Assembly: GCA_964017155.1 (NCBI GenBank)
Contig: OZ024861.1
Coordinates: 20,200,213-20,264,212 of the forward strand
Length of the DNA: 64,000 nucleotides
Direction of reading: 5' to 3'
Origin: Oasisia sp. SBJ-2009
Lineage: Eukaryota; Annelida; Polychaeta; Sabellida; Siboglinidae
Shown: one piece after another, positions 21,693 through 35,424 of the stretch
How the letters are laid out: every line of letters begins with the position of its first letter
How positions within the stretch are numbered: position 1 is the stretch's first letter
Translations under genes and position numbers: made by a program
Notes under the pieces: generated by a model
The model's input: the letters and a program-made list of their open reading frames with translations, nothing else
Told to the model about the DNA's origin: nothing
Database searches by the model: none

Positions 21693-23516
21693 TTCAAGAT
21701 TCAAAGATTCAAAAAACTTTATTATCCGTTTAAAAACATATTAAAAACGGAAAATTGTCTTTAGTCACACATAAAAAGACAGTAATAAAACAGTGGTGAA
21801 TCATATCTACAATTGTCAATACAATATAAAATGATAGTAAATTTAGTCATCACTAAAATAGGTAAAGTATCATAATAAATAAATTACGAATAAAAATAGC
21901 TACTAAAATAAATAAATAAATAAGCATGTATAATTTCTTTAAATGCGTCTCTGATTTGAGACAATGACATTAGCAATAACATAATACTAAAATTGTTAAA
22001 TGAATAAGATTAAATAAAGAGTTACCATAAGAATATGAGACACATAAAATGTAAAAATGTATTAATGACTCGTTGAAAACAGCATTATCATTTAGCATTT
22101 AAAATTAAAATAGCAGAGGGTACAAACGATTTTTTGAAGATATTTGTTTTGGCTAATGGCACTTTTAAGCGTCTCCCTGATGGCAGTTTCTGAAAGGCTT
22201 GACTAAGAGGATGAGCAGGATCATAGAGAATTTGTGTTGATTTCCTTTTCAGTGCATCTTTATATATGCTGGACAGCTGTTTTTGATTGTTGCCAATTAA
22301 CTTGCTTGCTGTGTTAACTACGCGAGCAAGCTTTACTTAGTTTGTTCCACTGACATTGCCATACCATGTAATTATATTAAAAGAAAGAACGCTCTCTATC
22401 AAACTTCTGTAGACAAGTTGGAGAATGTGCTGGCTAACATCAAAGCTTTTCAGCTTTCTCAGTAGAAAAGTCGTTGTTGTGCTCTCTTATATACATAATC
22501 GACATGTTCACAGAACGACAGCCTCTCATCTACCACAGTACCTAAATACTTGAAGCTTTTGACTATTTCAACTTCTTGATTATTTATCAATATCGGTTCC
22601 GGTGTCTGACTAATCCTTCCTCCTCCAAACGCTAACTCTTTCGTTTTCGTTGTATTCAGTTTAAGAAAGGTGGAGGTAAATTGGGAAGCTAGCGCATCAA
22701 TTTGGAGACGGTACTCAAAAAGAGATAATTCATCCTTAAGGCGGCCTACAAGTGCCATGTCATCTGCGTATTTGATTAGGGTGAGAAATGAGTTGTTACA
22801 TGATATGTCATTCGTATAAATGGAAAAGAGAATTGGTGACAGGACACATCCCTGTGGAGCTCCGGTATTTACTATAACCTCATCTGACAACACGGGATCT
22901 CTGCTCAGAGAGCCGTTCAATCTGACGCGCTGTGGCCGATCACATAGAAACTGCCTAATCCATAGAATAAGGTCAGGATTTACCTCAAGGTTCAACAACT
23001 TCTTAATCAGAACATGTGGTTGTATATTATTGAAAGCTGACGAAAAGTCCATAAATAAGACACGGACGGTAGTTCCAGATGTGTCTAGGTGACTGGCAAT
23101 TAAGTTGAACAGAGTTAATGTTGCGTCCTCTACTCCTCTCTTAGCTCTATATGCAAACTGTAGGGGATCCATGTGATTGGCCACAGACTTAATCAGTTGA
23201 TTACATACAAGTCTTTCCATGCATTTAGCAATGATAGATGTGAGCGCCACTGGTCGAAAGTCATTAAATTCCCTAGCGCCAGGTTGTTTGGCAATGGGCA
23301 TAATAGTGGATTGTTTCCACGAGCGAGGCATAGAATGTGTGTTTAAGAGCAATTGGAAAAATCTTGTAAAAAAAAGGACCAAGCTGATCCGCGCAAACTT
23401 TCATAACACGGCCCCTCAAGCCATCGGGCCCGTGTGCTTTGTTTGGGTTAATACGTGAGAAACATCTGACAACATCACTTTCGACCAGTGTTACAGGGCT
23501 GGAGCTCATTGTTTGA
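21693..23516 (-). mobile_element. 5'-truncated CR1/L2/Rex1-group LINE, copy 2
   Basis: The same ends and 3' tail as 7691-9512, carried along in the segmental duplication. A few substitutions separate the copies, for example in the T-rich run near 22143 (TTTGTTTTGG against eight T) and a one-base difference near 21990. Confidence 0.9.
22459..23509 (-). pseudogene. Reverse transcriptase fragment of CR1-group LINE, copy 2
   Basis: The same RT core as 8456-9505 with GAPQGCVLSP and YADD intact. An extra A in an A-run (8 A here, 7 in copy 1) near 23367-23374 shifts the frame after KVCADQLGPFF. The frame is split into 23509-23273 and 23382-22459. Substitutions relative to copy 1 include DFSSAFNN for DFSSAFNT and AKQPG for AKKPG. 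The shared frameshift after RLFY remains. It is non-functional. Confidence 0.9.
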
Positions 23517-24213
23517 CATGCGTTATGTAGTGGTGGTTGAATGGATTCGTTATGTAGGGGTGGTTGTTGGATGCTTTAAGTAGAGGTGAATGGATGGATG
23601 CGTTACGTAGGGGTGGTTGGATGGATGCATTAAGTTGAGGTGAATGGATGGAAGCATTAAGTAGGGGAGGTTGGATGAATGCTTTATGTAGGGGTGGTTG
23701 GATGGATGCGTTTAGTAGGGGTGGTTGGATGGACACGTTACGAAGAGGTGGTTGGATGGATTCGTTACGTAGAGGTGAATGGATGGATAACTAAGTAGAG
23801 GTGAATTGATGGATGCATTAATTAGAGGTTGTAGGATGTATGCGTTGCACAGGGGTGGTTGTATGGATGCATTAAGTAGGGATGGTTGTATGGATGCGCT
23901 AAGTAGGGCTGGTTGAATAGATGCGTTATTTAGGGGTGGTTGGGTGGATGCGTAATGTAGGGGTGGTTGAATGGATGCGTTAATTAGGGGTGGTTGGATT
24001 GATGAGTTATGTAGGGGTGGTTGGACAGATGCGATAAATATGGGTGGTTGGATGGATGGGCTAAGTAGGAGTGTTTGGATGGATGTTTTAAGTAGGAGTG
24101 GTTGGATGGGTACGCAAAGCAGTAGTGGTTGGATTGATACGTTAAGAAGGGGTGATTGAATGGATGCATTATGTAGGAGTGGTTGGATTGATACGTAAAG
24201 TAGGTGTGGTTGG

Positions 24214-27138
24214 ATGGATGCGTTAAGTAGGGGTGGTTGGATGGATGCGTTAAGTAGGGGTGGTTGGATGGATGCGTTAAGTAGGGGTGGTTGGATGGAT
24301 GCGTTAAGTAGGGGTGGTTGGATGGATGTGTTAAGTAGGGGTGATTGGATGGATGCATTAAGTAGGGGAGATTGGATGGATACATTAAATAGGGGCGGTT
24401 GGATCAGTGCGCTTAGTAAGGTGGTTGGATAGATGCGTTGAGTAGGTATGGTTGGATGGATACGGCAAGTACGAGTGGTGGGGTGGATGCGTTAAGTAGG
24501 GGAGATTGGATGGATACGCCAAGTAGGAGTGGTTGGATGGATTAGATAAGTAGGGGTGGTTAGATGGATGCGCTAAGTAGGAGTGGTTGAATGGATGCGT
24601 TATGTACGGGTGGTTGTTGGATGTTGTAAGTAGAGGTGAATGGATGGATGCGCTAAGTAGGGGTGGTTGGATGGATGCACTAAGTTGAGGTGAACGGATG
24701 GAAGCATTAAGTAGGGGAGGTTGGATGGATGCGATAGGTAGGGGTGGTTGGATAGATGCATTAAGCAGAAGTGAATGGATGGAAGCATTAGGTAGGGGTG
24801 GTTGGATGGATGCGCTAAGAAGGGGTGGTTCGATGGATACGTTAAGTAGGGGTGGTTGAATGGATGCGTTATGTAGGGGTGGTTGGATGGATGCATTGAG
24901 TAGAGGTGAATGGGTGGAAGCATTAGGTAGGGGTGGTTGGATGGATACGCTAAGAAGGGGTGGTTCGATGGATACGTTAAGTAGGGGTGGTTGAATGGAT
25001 GCGTTATGTAGGGGTGGTTGGATGGATGCGTTAACTAGGAGTGGTTGGATGGATATGTTAAGTACGAGTGGTGGGATGGATGCGTTAAGTTGGGGTGATT
25101 CGATGGATGCGTTTAGTAGGGGTGGTTAGATGGATACGTTACGAAGAGGTGGTTGGATGGATTTGTTACGTAGAGGTGAATGGATGGATGTACTAAGTAG
25201 AGGTGAATTGATGTATGCATTAATTAGAGGTTGTTGGTTGGATGCGTTGCACAGGGGTGGTAGTATGGATGCATTAGGTAGGGATGGTTGGATGGATGCG
25301 TTATGTAGGGGTGGTTGGATGGATGCGTTATGTAGGGGTGGTTGAATGGATGCGGTAATTAGGGGTGGTTGGATTGATGAGTTATGTAGGGGTGGTTGGA
25401 CGGATGCGTTAAATAGGGGTGGTTGGATAGGTGGGCTAAGTAGGAGTGGTTGGATGGATGTGATAAGTAGGAGTGGTTGGACGGGTACGCTAAGCAGTAG
25501 TGGTTGGATGGATTGGATAAGTAGGGGTGCTTGGATGGATGCGCTAAGTAGGGGTGTTTGAATGGATGCGTTATGTAGGGGTGGTTGGATGGATGCGCTA
25601 CGTAATTGTGGTTGTTGGATGCTTTAATTAGAGGTGAATGGATGGATGCGTTACGTAGGGGTGGTTGGATGGATGCATTAAGTTAAGGTGAATGGATGGA
25701 AGCATTAAGTAGGGGAGGTTGGATGGATGCGTTAGATGGATGTATTAAGTAGAGGTGATGGGATGGATGCATTAAGTAGGGGTAGTTGGATGGATGCATT
25801 AGGTAGGAGTGGTTGGATTGATACGTTAAGAAGGGGTGATTGAATGGATGCATTAGGTAGGAGTGGTTGGATGGATACGCTAAGTACGAGTGGCGGGATG
25901 GATCCGTTAAGTAGGGGTGATTGGATGGATGCGTTTAGTAGGGGTGGTTGGATGGATGCGTTAAGTAGGGGTGGTTGGATGGATGCGTTAAGTAGGGGTG
26001 GTTGGATGGATGCGTTAAGTAGGGGTGGTTGGATGGATGTGTTAAGTAGGGGTGATTGGATGGATGCATTAAGTAGGGGAGATTGGATGGATACATTAAA
26101 TAGGGGCGGTTGGATCAGTGCGCTTAGTAAGGTGGTTGGATAGATGCGTTGAGTAGGTATGGTTGGATGGATACGGTAAGTACGAGTGGTGGGGTGGATG
26201 CGTTAATTAGGGGAGATTGGATGGATACGCCAAGTAGGAGTGGTTGGATGGATTAGATAAGTAGGGGTGGTTAGATGGATGCGCTAAGTAGGAGTGGTTG
26301 AATGGATGCGTTATGTACGGGTGGTTGTTGGATGTTGTAAGTAGAGGTGAATGGATGGATGCGCTAAGTAGGGGTGGTTGGATGGATGCACTAAGTTGAG
26401 GTGAACGGATGGAAGCATTAAGTAGGGGAGGTTGGATGGATGCGATAGGTAGGGGTGGTTGGATAGATGCATTAAGCAGAAGTGAATGGATGGAAGCATT
26501 AGGTAGGGGTGGTTGGATGGATGCGCTAAGAAGGGGTGGTTCGATGGATACGTTAAGTAGGGGTGGTTGAATGGATGCGTTATGTAGGGGTGGTTGGATG
26601 GATGCATTGAGTAGAGGTGAATGGGTGGAAGCATTAGGTAGGGGTGGTTGGATGGATACGCTAAGAAGGGGTGGTTCGATGGATACGTTAAGTAGGGGTG
26701 GTTGAATGGATGCGTTATGTAGGGGTGGTTGGATGGATGCGTTAACTAGGAGTGGTTGGACGGATATGTTAAGTACGAGTGGTGGGATGGATGCGTTAAG
26801 TTGGGGTGATTCGATGGATGCGTTTAGTAGGGGTGGTTAGATGGATACGTTACGAAGAGGTGGTTGGATGGATTTGTTACGTAGAGGTGAATGGATGGAT
26901 GTACTAAGTAGAGGTGAATTGATGGATGCATTAATTAGAGGTTATTGGTTGGATGCGTTGCACAGGGGTGGTAGTATGGATGCATTAGGTAGGGATGGTT
27001 GGATGGATGCGTTATGTAGGGGTGGTTGGATGGATGCGTTATGTAGGGGTGGTTGAATGGATGCGGTAATTAGGGGTGGTTGGATTGATGAGATATGTAG
27101 GGGTGGTTGGACGGATGCGTTAAATAGGGGTGGTTGGA
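24214..27138 (+). repeat. Tandem higher-order duplication, period 1711 bp
   Basis: Matching points 24600 and 26311, and 25130 and 26841, are both exactly 1711 bases apart. Near-identity runs for more than 1 kb. The second copy is cut at about 27138, where GGTTGGATAGG joins GGTGATTGGATGGATCCGCC, a sequence paralogous to 13557. The first copy continues there as GGTGGGCTAAG. The join therefore looks like an unequal-exchange or deletion breakpoint. Confidence 0.85.
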
Positions 27139-30100
27139 TAGGGGTGATTGGATGGATCCGCCAAGTAGGACTGGCTGGATGGATTAGATAAGTAGGGGTG
27201 GTTGGATGGATGCGCTAAGTAGGGGTGGTTGAATGGATGGGTTATGTAGGGGTGGTAGGATGGATCCGTAAAGTAGGGGTGGTTGAATGGATGCGTTATG
27301 TTCGGGTGGTTGTTGGATGTTGTAAGTAGAGGTGAATGGATGGATGCGCTAAGTAGGGGTGGTTGGATGGATTCATTAAGTTGAGGTGAATGGATGGAAG
27401 CATTAAGTAGGGGAGGTTGGATGGATGCGTTAGGTAGGGGTGGTTGGATAGATGCATTAAGTAGAGGTGAATGGATGGAAGCATTAGGTAGGGGTGGTTG
27501 GATGGATGCGCTAAGAAGGGGTGGTTCGATGGATACGTTAAGTTGGGGTGATTGGATGGATGCGTTTATTAGGGGTTGTTGGGTGGATACGTTACGAAGA
27601 GGTGGTTGGATGGATTTGTTACGTAGAGGTGAATGGATGGATGTACTAAGTAGAGCTGAATTGATGGATGCATTAATTAGAGGTTGTTGAATGGATGCGT
27701 TGCACAGGGGTGGTTGTATGGATGCATTAGGTAGGGATGGTTGGATGGATGCGCTAAGTAGGTGTGGTTGAATGGATGGGTTATGTAGGGGTGGTTGGAT
27801 GGATCCGTAAAGTAGGGGTGGTTGAATGGATGCGTTATGTACGGGTGGTTGTTGGATGTTGTAAGTAGAGGTGAATGGATGGATGCGCTAAATAGGGGTG
27901 GTTCGATGGATGCATTGAGGTGAGGTGAATGGATGGAAGCATTAAGTAGGGGAGGTTGGATGGATGCGTAAGGTAGGGGTGGTTCGACGGATGCATTAAG
28001 TTGAGGTGAATGGATGGAAGCATTAAGTAGGGGAGGTTGGATGGATGCGTAAGGTAGGGGTGGTTGGATAGATGCATTAAGTAGAGGTGAATGGATGGAA
28101 ACATTAGGTAGGGGTGGTTGGATGGATGCGCTAAGAAGGGATGGTTCGATGGATACCTTAAGTAGGGGTGGTTGAATGGATGCGTTATGTAGGGGTGTTT
28201 GGATGGATACGTTACCTAGGAGTGGTTGGATGGATATGTTAAGTACGAGTGGTGGGATGGATGCATTAAGTTGGGGTGATTGGATGGATGCGTTTAGTAG
28301 GGGTGGTTGGGTGGATACGTTACGAAGAGGTGGTTGGATGGATTTGTTACGTAGAGGTGAATGGATGGATGTACTAAGTAGAGGTGAATTGATGGATGCA
28401 TTAATTAGAGGTTGTTGGATGGATGCGTTGCACAGGGTGGTTGTAGGGATGCATTAGGTAGGGATGGTTGGATGGATGCGTTATGTAGGGGTGGTTGGAT
28501 GGATGCGTTATGTAGAGGTGGTTGAATGGATGCGTTAATTAAGGGTGGTTGGATTGATGACTTATGTAGGGGTGGTTGGACGGATGCGTTAAATAGGGGT
28601 GGTTGGATGGATGGGCTATGTAGGAGTGGTTGGATGGATGTGTTAAGTAGGAGTGTCTGGATGGGTACGCTAAGCAGTAGTTGTTGGATGGATGCGTTAA
28701 GTAGGGGTGATTGGATGGATTCGTTAAGTACGGGTGGATGAATGGATTGGATAAGTAGGGCTGCTTGGATGGATGCGTTAAGTAGGGGTGGTTGAATGGA
28801 TGCGTTATGTAGGGGTGGTTGGATGGATGCGTTACGTAGTTGTGGTTGTTGGATGCTTTAAGTAGAGGTGAATGAATGGATGCGTTACGTAGGGGTGGTT
28901 GGATGGATGCATTAAGTTGAGGTGAATGGATGGAAGCATTAAGTAGGGGAGGTTGGATGGATGCGTTATGCAGGGGTGGTTGAATGTATGCGTTAATTAG
29001 GGGTGGTTAGATTGATGAGTTATGTAGGAATGGTTGGATGGATGTGTTAAGTTGGAGTGGTTGGATGGGTACGCTAAGCAGTAGTGGTTGGATGGATGCG
29101 ATAAGTAGGGGTTATTGGATGGATGCGTTAAGTACGGGTGGATGAATGGATTGCATAAGTAGGGGTGCTTGGATGGATGCGTTAAGTTGAGGTGAATGGG
29201 TGGATCCGCTAAGTAGGGGTGGTTGGATGGATGCGTTAAGTAGAGGTGATTGGATGGATGCATTAACTAAGAGTGGTTGGATTGATACGTTAAGTAGGAG
29301 TGGCTGGATGGGTACGCTAAGCAGTAGTGGTTGGATGGATGCGTTAAGTAGGGGTGATTGGATGGATTCGTTAAGTACGGGTGGATGAATGGATTGTATA
29401 AGTAGGGGTGCTTGGATGGATGCGCTAAGTAGGGTTGGTTGAATGGATGCGTTATGTAGGGGTGGTTGGATGGATGCGTTACGTAGTCGTGGTTGTTGGA
29501 TGCTTTAAGTAGAGGTGAATGAATGGATGCGTTACGTAGGGGTGGTTGGATGGATGCATAAAGTTGAGGTGAATGGATGGAAGCATTAACTAGGGGATGT
29601 AGGATGGATGCGTTATGCAGGGGTGGTTGGATGGATGCGTAAAGTAGGGGTGGTTAGATGGATGTATTAAGTAGAGGTGATTGGATGGATATGTTATGTA
29701 GGGGTGGTTGGATGGATGCGTTAAATAGGGGTGGTTGGATGGATGCGCTAAGTAGGGGTGGTTGGATGGATGCGTTAAGTAGGGGTGATTGGATGGATGC
29801 ATTATGTAGGAGTGGTTGGATTGATACGTTAAGAAGGGGTGATTGAATGGAAGCATTAGGTAGGAGTGGTTGGATGGATACGTTATGTACGAGTGGTGGG
29901 ATGGATGCGTTAAGTAGGAGTGGTTGGATGGATACGTTATTTACGAGTGGTTGGACGGATGTGTTAAGTAGGGGTGATTGGATGGATGCATTAATTAGGG
30001 TAGATTGGATGTATACGTTGAATATGGGTGGTTGGATGGATGCGTTAAGAAGGGGAGGTTGAATGGATGCGTTATGTGGGGGTGGTTGGATTGATGCGTT

Positions 30101-32999
30101 AAGTAGGGGTGGTTGAATGGATGCGTTATGTGGGGGTGGTTGGATTGATGCTTTAAGTAGGAGTGGTTGGATTGATACGTTAAGTAGGGTTGGTTGTGTT
30201 TGGATGGGTGCGTAAAGTAGGGGTGATTGGATGGATGCATTAAGTAGGGTAGATTGGATGTATACGTTGAATATGGGTGGTTGGATGGATGCGTTAAGAA
30301 GGGGAGGTTGGATGAATGCGCTAAGTAGGTTGGTTGGGTGGATGCGTTAATTAGGAGTGGTTGGATGGATATATTAAGTAGGAGTGGTTGGATAGAAGCT
30401 ATAAGTAGGGGTGTTTTTATGGATGTGTTAAGTAGGGGTGGTTGAATGGATGCGCTATGTAAGGGGTGGTTGGATGGATGCGTTAAGTAGGGGTGGTTGA
30501 ATGGATGCGTTATGTAGGGGTGGTTGGATGGATGCTTTAAGTAGAGGGGAATGGATGGATACGATATGTAGAGGTGAATGGATGGATATACTAAGTAGAG
30601 GAGAATTGATGGATGCATTAATTAGGGGTTGTTGGATGGATGCGTTACACAGGGGTGGTTGGATGGATGCATTAAGTAGGGATGGTTGGATGGATACGTT
30701 AACTAGGGCTGCTTTAATAGATGCGTTATGTAGAGGTGGTTGGATGGATGCGTTATGTAGGGGTGGTTGAATGGATGCCTTAATTAGGGGTGGTTGGATT
30801 GATGCGTTAAGTGGGGCTGCTTGAATAGAGGCGTTATGTAGAGGTGGTTGGATGGATGCGTTATGTAGGAGTGGTTGAATGGATGCCTTAATTAGGGGTG
30901 GTTGGATTGATGAGTTATATAAGGGTGGTTGGATGGATGCGTTAAATATGGGTGGTTGGATGGATGCGCTAAGTAGGAGTGGTTGGATGGATGCGCTAAG
31001 AAGGGGAGGTTGGATGAATGCGCTAAGTAGGTTGGTTGGGTGGATGCGTTAATTAGGAGTGGTTGGATGGATATATTAAGTAGGAGTGGTTGGATAGAAG
31101 CTATAAGTAGGGGTGTTTTAATGGTTGTGTTAAGTAGGGGTGGTTGAATGGATGCGTTATGTAAGGGGTGGTTGGATGGATGCGTTAAGTAGGGGTGGTT
31201 GAATGGATGCGTTATGTAGGGGTGGTTGGATGGATGCTTTAAGTACGGGTGTTTGAATTGATGCATTAAATAGGGGTGGTTGGAGGGATACGTTATGTAG
31301 GGCTGGTTGGATGGACGCGTTAAGTAGAGGGGAATGGATGGATACGATATGTAGAGGTGAATGGATGGATATACTAAGTAGAGGAGAATTGATGGATGCA
31401 TTAATTAGGGGTTGTTGGATGGATGCGTTACACAGGGGTGGTTGGATGGATACATTAAGTAGGGATGGTTGGATGGATACGTTAACTAGGGCTGCTTTAA
31501 TAGATGCGTTATGTAGAGGTGGTTGGATGGATGCGTTATGTAGGGGTGGTTGAATGCATGTCTTAATTAGGGGTGGTTGGATTGATGCGTTAAGTAGGGC
31601 TGCTTGAATAGAGGCGTTATGTAGAGGTGGTTGGATGGATGCGTTATGTAGGAGTGGTTGAATGGATGCCTTAATTAGGGGTGGTTGGATTGATGAGTTA
31701 TATAAGGGTGGTTGGATGGATGCGTTAAATATGGGTGGTTGGATGGATGCGCTAAGTAGGAGTGGTTGGATGGATGCGCTAATTAGGAGTGGTTGGATGG
31801 ATACGCTAAGCAGGAGTGGATGGATGGATGCGTTAAGTAGGGGTGATTGGATGGATGCGTTAAGTACGGGTGGTTGAATGGATTGGATAAGTAGGGGTGT
31901 TTGGATGGATGCCCTAAGTAGGGGTGTTTGAATGGATGCGTTATGTAGGGGTGGTTGGATGGATGCGTTATGTAGTGGTGGTTGAATGGATGCGTTATGT
32001 AGGGATGGTTGTTGGATGCTTTAGGTAGAGGTGAATGAATGGATGCGTTAAGTAGGGGTGGTTCGATGGATGCATGCGTTAAGAAGAGGTGATTGGATGG
32101 GTGCGTTAAGTAGGGGAGATTGGAAAGATACGTTAAATAGGGGTGGTTGGGTGGATGCGTTAAGAAGGGGTGGTTGGATGAATGCTCTAAGTAGGTTGGT
32201 TGGGTGGATGCGTTAATTATGAGTGGTTGGATGGTTACGTTAAGTAGGAGTGGTTGTATCGATGCGATAAGTAGGGGTGTTTTGATGGATGCGTTAAGTT
32301 GAGGTGTTTGGAAGGAAGCACTATGTAGGGGAGGTTGGATGGATGCTAAAAGTATGGGTGGTTGGATGGATGTATTAAGTACAGGTGATTGGATGGATGC
32401 ATTAATTAGGGGTTGTTGGATGGATGCGTTACACAGGGGTGGGTGGATGGATGCATTATGTAGGGCTGCTTGAATAGAGGCGTTATGTAGAGGTGGTTAG
32501 ATGGATGCGTTATGTAGGAGTGGTTGAATGGATGCCTTAAATAGGGGTGGTTGGATTGATGAGTTATATAAGGGTGGTTGGATGGATGCGTTAAATATGG
32601 GTGGTTGTATGGATGCGCTAAGTTGGAGTGGTTGGATGGATGCGCTAATTAGGAGTGGTTGGATGGATACGCTAAGCAGGAGTTTATGGATGGAAGCGTT
32701 AAGTAGGGGTGATTGTATGGATGCGTTAAGTACGGGTGGTTGAATGGATTGGATAAGTAGGGGTGCTTGGATGGATGCGTTAAGTAGGGGTGTTTGAATG
32801 GATGCGTTATGTAGGGGTGGTTGGATGGATGCGTTATGTAGGGATGGTTGTTGGATGCTTTAGGTAGAGGTGATTGGATGGGTGCGTTAACTAGGGGAGA
32901 TTGGATAGATACGTTAAATAGGGGTGGTTGGGTGGATGCGTTAAGAAGGGGTGGTCGGATGAATGCTCTAAGTAGGTTGGTTGGGTGGATGCGTTAATT

Positions 33000-35424
33000 A
33001 TGAGTGGTTGGATGGTTACGTTAAGTAGGAGTGGTTGTATCGATGCGATAAGTAGGGGTGTTTTGATGGATGCGTTAAGTTGAGGTGTTTGGATGGAAGC
33101 ATTAAGTAGGGGAGGTTGGATGTATGCTAAAAGTATGGGTGGTTGGATGGATGTATTAAGTACAGGTGATTGGATGGATGCATTAAGTAGGGGTAGTTGG
33201 ATGGATACGCTAAGTAGGGGTGGTTGGATGGATGCGTTAAGTAGGGGAGATTCGATGGATACATTAAATAGGGGTGGTTGGATCAGTGCGTTTAGTAAGG
33301 TGGTTGGATAGATGCGTTGAGTAGGAATGGTTGGATGGATACGGTAAGTACGAGTGGTGGGGTGGATGCGTTAAGTAGGGGTGGTTGGATGGATGCGCTA
33401 TGTAGGTGTGGTTGAATGGATGGGTTATGTAGGGGTGGTTGGATGGATCCGTAAAGTAGGGGTGGTTGAATGGATGCGTTATGTACGGGTGGTTGTTGGA
33501 TGTTGTAAGTAGAGGTGAATGGATGGATGCGCTAAGTAGGGGTGGTTCGATGGATGCATTAAGGTGAGGTGAATGGATTGAAGCATTAAGTAGGGGAGGT
33601 TGGATGGATGCGTAAGGTAGGGGTGGTTCGATGGATGCATTAAGTTGAGGTGAATGGATGGAAGCATTAAGTAGGGGAGGTTGGATGGATGCGTAAGGTA
33701 GGGGTGGTTGGATAGATGCATTAAGTAGAGGTGAATGGATGGAAACATTAGGTAGGGGTGGTTGGATGGATGCGCTAAGAAGGGATGGTTCGATGGATAC
33801 CTTAAGTAGGGGTGGTTGAATGGATGCGTTATGTAAGGGGTGGTTGGATGGATGCGTTAAGTAGGGGTGGTTGAATGGATGCGTTATGTAGGGGTGGTTG
33901 GATGGATGCTTTAAGTACGGGTGTTTGAATTGATGCATTAAATAGGGGTGGTTGGAGGGATACGTTATGTAGGGCTGGTTGGATGGACGCGTTAAGTAGA
34001 GGGGAATGGATGGATACGATATGTAGAGGTGAATGGATGGATCTACTAAGTAGAGGAGAATTGATGGATGCATTAATTAGGGGTTGTTGGATGGATGCGT
34101 TGCACAGGGGTGGTTGGATGGATGCATTAAGTAGGGATGGTTGGATGGATACGTTAACTAGGGCTGCTTGAATAGATGCGTTATGTAGAGGTGGTTGGAT
34201 GGATGCGTTATGTAGGGGTGGTTGAATGGATGCCTTAATTAGGGGTGGTTGGATTGATGAGTTATATAAGGGTGGTTGGATGGATGCGTTAAATATGGGT
34301 GGTTGGATGGATGCGCTAAGTAGGAGTGGTTGGATGGATGCGCTAATTAGGAGTGGTTGGATGGATACGCTAAGCAGGAGTGGATGGATGGATGCGTTAA
34401 GTAGGGGTGCTTGGATGGATGCGTTAAGTAGGGTGTTGGAATGGATGCGTTATGTAGGGGTGGTTGTTGGATGCTTTAGGTAGAGGTGAATGAATGGATG
34501 CGTTAAGTAGGGGTGGTTAGATGGATGCATGCGTTAAGAAGAGGTGATTGGATGGGTGCGTTAAGTAGGGGAGATTGGATAGATACGTTAAAAAGGGGTG
34601 GTTGGGTGGATGCGTTAAGAAGGGGTGGTTGGATGAATGCTCTAAGTAGGTTGGTTGGGTGGATGCGTTAATTATGAGTGGTTGGATGGTTACGTTAAGT
34701 AGGAGTGGTTGTATCGATGCGATAAGTAGGGGTGTTTTGATGGATGCGTTAAGTTGAGGTGTTTGGATGGAAGCATTAAGTAGGGGAGGTTGGATGGATG
34801 CTAAAAGTATGGGTGGTTGGATGTATGTATTAAGTACAGGTGATTGGATGGATGCATTAAGTAGGGGTAGTTGGATGGATACGCTAAGTAGGGGTGGTTG
34901 GATGGATGCGTTAAGTAGGGGAGATTCGATGGATACATTAAATAGGGGTGGTTGGATCAGTGCGTTTAGTAAGGTGGTTGGATAGATGCGTTGAGTAGGA
35001 ATGGTTGGATGGATACGGTAAGTACGAGTGGTGGGGTGGATGCGTTAAGTAGGGGTGGTTGGATGAATGCGCTAAGTACGTGTGGTTGAATGGATGGGTT
35101 ATGTAGGGGTGGTTGGATGGATCCGTAAAGTAGGGGTGGTTGAATGGATGCGTTATGTACGGGTGGTTGTTGGATGTTGTAAGTAGAGGTGAATGGATGG
35201 ATGCGCTAAGTAGGGGTGGTTCGATGGATGCATTAAGGTGAGGTGAATGGATGGAAGCATTAAGTTGGGGAGGTTGGATGGATGCGTAGGGTAGGGGTGG
35301 TTCGATGGATACATTAAGTTGAGGTGAATGGATGGAAGCATTAAGTAGGGGAGGTTGGATGGATGCGTAAGGTAAGGGAGGTTGGATAGATGCATTAAGT
35401 AGAGGTGAATGGATGGAAACATTA
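33000..35424 (+). repeat. Tandem higher-order duplication, period 1674 bp (62 units)
   Basis: Positions 33093 and 34767, and 33479 and 35153, are both 1674 bases apart, exactly 62 units of 27. Blocks 33000-33750 and 34674-35424 share irregular variants such as ATGCTAAAAGTATGGG and GGATCAGTGCGTTTAG. The whole-unit period supports in-register unequal exchange. Confidence 0.85.

Larger units (their letters stand above)
16441..29000 (+). repeat. Segmental duplication of about 14 kb, copy 2
   Basis: This is the second copy of the ordered block described at 2306-15790. The reverse transcriptase frame at 19152-20075 encodes the same 307 residues as copy 1, and the CR1-like fragment differs at only a few positions, so the duplication is recent. 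After 23.5 kb the copies diverge by array rearrangement: the offset rises from 14004 to 14193 and then drops to 13587 beyond about 27140. Confidence 0.85.

Noticed and set aside
30000..31000. Plus-strand (MDALSRGGW)n and minus-strand (HPSNHPYLT)n or (NASIQPPLL)n open frames, here and throughout all 27-mer blocks, as a repeat-protein family
   Set aside because: They follow from a 27-base unit lacking stops in three frames. Lengths are set by chance stops, frames overlap on both strands, and no conserved start or gene context exists.
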